From Chloroflexota bacterium (GTDB taxonomy: Bacteria > Chloroflexota > UBA6077 > JADZDV01): 5,424 nucleotides of DNA. Numbering within the stretch: the stretch's first letter is position 1; every line of letters starts with the position of its first letter. This document shows, one piece after another, positions 5,417 through 5,424 of the stretch. The translations under genes and the position numbers were made by a program. The DNA lies in contig JADZDV010000225.1 in the NCBI GenBank assembly GCA_020850915.1, positions 1 through 5,424 of the forward strand, read 5' to 3'. The notes under the pieces were generated by a model that was given only the letters and a program-made list of their open reading frames with translations, had not been told where the DNA came from and made no database searches.

Positions 5417-5424
5417 GTAGGGAC

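Overview
This window is GC-rich chromosomal DNA from a bacterium. Its protein families suggest a member of the Chloroflexota, perhaps the Thermomicrobia/Sphaerobacter side. The hints are a small tandem zinc-ribbon protein, an RsmG ending in the YPRR..G.P.KRPL signature, a GreA with an extra N-terminal domain, GTG and TTG starts with strong Shine-Dalgarno (SD) sites, and high GC throughout. The taxonomic guess is inference. There is no rRNA, CRISPR array, transposase or complete mobile element.

Layout. A double zinc-ribbon protein lies on the minus strand at the left edge (30-374). About 320 bases without a gene follow (375-695). They hold a possible minus-strand promoter and an RNA hairpin whose tip resembles the SRP RNA Alu-less apical domain. 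Next is a translationally coupled plus-strand pair: a Gfo/Idh/MocA dehydrogenase (696-1799) and a sugar isomerase-type TIM barrel (1796-2731), overlapping by ATGA. They converge on rsmG (2766-3491, minus), the 16S rRNA m7G527 methyltransferase. rsmG diverges, across a 59-bp gap with overlapping -10 boxes, from a GreA-family transcription factor (3551-4354) carrying an integrase-type core-binding domain at its N-terminus. A 19-bp hairpin follows, and its 3' arm is the SD site of a small conserved hypothetical gene (4429-4665, TTG start). The window ends with a four-helix CopD-like membrane protein (4840-5352).

How the genes fit together. The dehydrogenase and isomerase very probably act in one pathway on a sugar, polyol or glycoside; the substrate cannot be read from sequence. 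rsmG and the greA fusion are information-processing genes sharing a divergent promoter region. The small hypothetical gene is likely read from the greA transcript, subject to the hairpin. The zinc-ribbon and CopD-like genes look like single units.

The items most worth a second look are the integrase-domain/GreA fusion, the hairpin that hides a ribosome binding site, and the SRP-like hairpin in the first intergenic region.
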